Source of the DNA: 1-14-0-20-39-34 sp043800545
Lineage (GTDB): Bacteria > Patescibacteriota > Patescibacteriia > Magasanikbacterales > UBA922
Direction of reading: 5' to 3'
NCBI GenBank assembly: GCA_043800545.1
Contig: JAZDMW010000071.1
Location: 1 to 6,186, forward strand
DNA: 6,186 nucleotides
This document shows, piece after piece, positions 4,543 through 6,186 of the stretch; position 1 is the stretch's first letter; the number at the start of each line of letters is the position of its first letter. A program made the position numbers and the translations under genes. A model generated the notes under the pieces. That model ran no database searches, had not been told where the DNA came from, and saw only the letters and a program-made list of their open reading frames with translations.

Positions 4543-6186
4543 TTTTCTGGTAACTGTCCAGCATTACAATGTTGATCAAGCTTTGTAATATTACACAAAA
4601 CATTTGACCAACATGATTCAATAATACCATTTTGGTGTACAACATCATTTTCATCTTTTACTGGTTCAACAGTAGTACTGATAATATTTCCGTTAGCATC
4701 ACTCAAAACACGAAGATTAAATACATACCAATATTTTGCAAGTGCATTTACTGATCTATCAGCTCGGACAATTTCAAAAGTATGTTCAGGTAAATATATT
4801 GAATACTGATTATCTTGTTCTGGATGATATGTATATACATCCACTTTAACACCACTACCTGCAAAACTTTGTATTGGTTGATCCGCATTTCGTGTAATAG
4901 CTTGAACATAAAATGCATACAATACTTCACGGCTGTTCTGAAAACCTAATACTTTATTATTTGCATATATTGATGTGGCTTGTGCATAATTATTTCGTAA
5001 ATTACCCACTTTGCTAAAACCATATGGATGAAGATTTGATAATGTTTTTTCAAACCAAGTAGTACCACGCAATTCCATTCCTTCTGATTTTACTCTTCCT
5101 AAGTACTCTCTGTTATCACCGAGACTTCTACCCACAGGTATTAAATAAACATTCCCAACAAAATTATTTGCTCCATTCTGACTTTCTTGATCAGTCCAGC
5201 GAACAACAGCACGGATTGAATGTTCTGGAACCGCCGGAGACACAACCAATTCATTTTCTATTGTTCTATTCTGACCAGCAACTGGATATGGGAATTCTGA
5301 ACCTTCTATAGTATCACCACCGTCTGTCTTAAACTTCAAGTAATATTCATCTTTACAAAGGATATTTGCTTCAATACCACGAGTAGTTCTTGTTCTATAT
5401 GATATATAAGGCCTACCTGGTGCGAGTAAATCATAATATCCAACTTCAGGAATTAATGGATACCCGTTTGAATTAGTAAACACCCATTGTTGTTCTGTAT
5501 AATCCGTATAATCATAAGCAATATTTACTCTGCTACCTACTACTCTATTTTCTGTTACATAATTTCTATATGGGATACCATCCGAATTATTTACAATTCC
5601 ACCAGTAACACTTATCCAAGTAGACTCACCGCTAAACGATGGGGATCCCCAAAGGACTTTAGTTGCATCATTTGCTGAACTCCTCGATAATCGACTTATT
5701 GATGCTGGTATATTTTTTCTAAATAGACTCTTCTGTGTCTGTGTACGCCATGTAGTATTTATCTCTGTTGGGGTTAAAACATTCAATACTGCAATTTTTG
5801 GAATTGGAAGAGTACCATCATCTGCGGATTTACAGTTCACACAACCATCTACAAGCACTCTACAATTATTAGTGCAAGAATAAACGCCTTTATCCTGACA
5901 AACAGCTGATTTTCCTCTATAAGAAGGAACAGCGTTCTGTCTCGCACTTCTTTTTAATACTGCATTATTATTTGTGAACTCACAAGCTTCCCAATTATTT
6001 GCATCACGAACATCTCCACCAGGGACACCAATATAATCAATAATACCGTTTCCGCAATACGTATTTGGATCCACAGTCAAAATTTGGTCACAAGTAGCTG
6101 AACAATAGTAACAAGGCTGACCATATTCTGGTGAACATGAAATACCATTATTGAGTCCTAAATCACAAACCTCTCCAGCATCCCCC
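4533..6186 (-). CDS. Large secreted Cys-rich surface protein, C-terminal 550 aa (5' end outside window)
   Basis: The reading frame is open to the window edge, so the true start lies beyond 6186; a TTG at 6080 is an internal codon. Residues are numbered from the first visible codon. The N-terminal part is Cys-rich: C7, C17, C25, C28, C32 in a module containing GEVCDLGLNNGISC and CYYCSATC. A second module opens CGNGIID (44-50) and has C68, C96, C104, C108, C115 and C118. This spacing recalls the DUF4215/Myxococcus Cys-rich repeats (GNGxxxxGExCDxG) of surface proteins. Residues about 119-550 are Thr/Tyr/Asn-rich with alternating hydrophobic strands, as in beta-sandwich extracellular proteins. 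A C-terminal four-Cys cluster (525, 531, 540, 549) ends the chain. No sortase motif or C-terminal membrane anchor is seen. Role unknown; an exported structural or adhesive protein is the inference. The gene ends 27 nt before the TSP3 gene. Confidence 0.82.
   Translation of the reverse strand, partial: GDAGEVCDLGLNNGISCSPEYGQPCYYCSATCDQILTVDPNTYCGNGIIDYIGVPGGDVRDANNWEACEFTNNNAVLKRSARQNAVPSYRGKSAVCQDKGVYSCTNNCRVLVDGCVNCKSADDGTLPIPKIAVLNVLTPTEINTTWRTQTQKSLFRKNIPASISRLSRSSANDATKVLWGSPSFSGESTWISVTGGIVNNSDGIPYRNYVTENRVVGSRVNIAYDYTDYTEQQWVFTNSNGYPLIPEVGYYDLLAPGRPYISYRTRTTRGIEANILCKDEYYLKFKTDGGDTIEGSEFPYPVAGQNRTIENELVVSPAVPEHSIRAVVRWTDQESQNGANNFVGNVYLIPVGRSLGDNREYLGRVKSEGMELRGTTWFEKTLSNLHPYGFSKVGNLRNNYAQATSIYANNKVLGFQNSREVLYAFYVQAITRNADQPIQSFAGSGVKVDVYTYHPEQDNQYSIYLPEHTFEIVRADRSVNALAKYWYVFNLRVLSDANGNIISTTVEPVKDENDVVHQNGIIESCWSNVLCNITKLDQHCNAGQLPENCR

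Noticed and set aside
6078..6080. TTG at 6080 as the start of the Cys-rich protein
   Set aside because: The same frame stays open to the window edge and encodes 35 further residues forming a Cys module continuous with the rest.

Overview
The window is AT-rich, compact and entirely minus-strand coding. The best guess is a bacterium of the Candidate Phyla Radiation (Patescibacteria). The reasons are the short housekeeping proteins, the ybeY-dgkA-ftsA order, several membrane-anchored proteins with thrombospondin type 3 (TSP3) calcium-binding repeats, and a large Cys-rich surface protein of a style I associate with that group. The lineage is an inference from gene content; no rRNA or other marker is present. 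The ybeY/dgkA junction is an ATGA overlap, with UGA ending ybeY. This argues for the standard bacterial code and against the UGA=Gly code of Gracilibacteria and Absconditabacteria.

In the direction of transcription (high to low coordinates), the order is as follows. (1) The 3' part of a gene for a large secreted Cys-rich protein (6186-4533). (2) A 27-bp gap holding a strong sigma70-type promoter placed so close to the next ATG that the mRNA is probably leaderless. (3) Three consecutive genes for single-pass membrane proteins carrying TSP3 repeats: 127 aa, 285 aa and 410 aa. (4) ybeY, the rRNA maturation endoribonuclease, overlapping the 410-aa gene by 1 nt (TAATG). (5) dgkA, a diacylglycerol/undecaprenol kinase family protein, overlapping ybeY by 4 nt (ATGA). 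(6) A 53-bp gap with a second promoter (-35 inside the end of dgkA) and a short leader hairpin. (7) ftsA, running off the window at position 1. Plausibly ftsZ follows outside, but it is not visible.

The TSP3 genes, ybeY and dgkA look like one transcription unit because gaps are 29, 7, -1 and -4 nt. Core RNA-processing and lipid-carrier genes would therefore be co-expressed with calcium-binding surface proteins. ftsA appears to have its own promoter. The three TSP3 proteins share one architecture: an N-terminal membrane anchor, a Glu/Thr/Pro-rich acidic stalk, then TSP3 repeats ending in a Y/F-N-P-x-G block. They differ in the N-terminal cytosolic region and in what follows the repeats, and look like a divergent paralogous set.

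There is no tRNA, rRNA, CRISPR array, insertion sequence or phage gene. No gene-free stretch exceeds 60 bp. The less usual points are an Asn in place of the expected Asp in the phosphate-2 loop of FtsA, the predicted leaderless TSP3 transcript, the hairpin at the 5' end of the ftsA mRNA, and the uncharacterised modular surface proteins.
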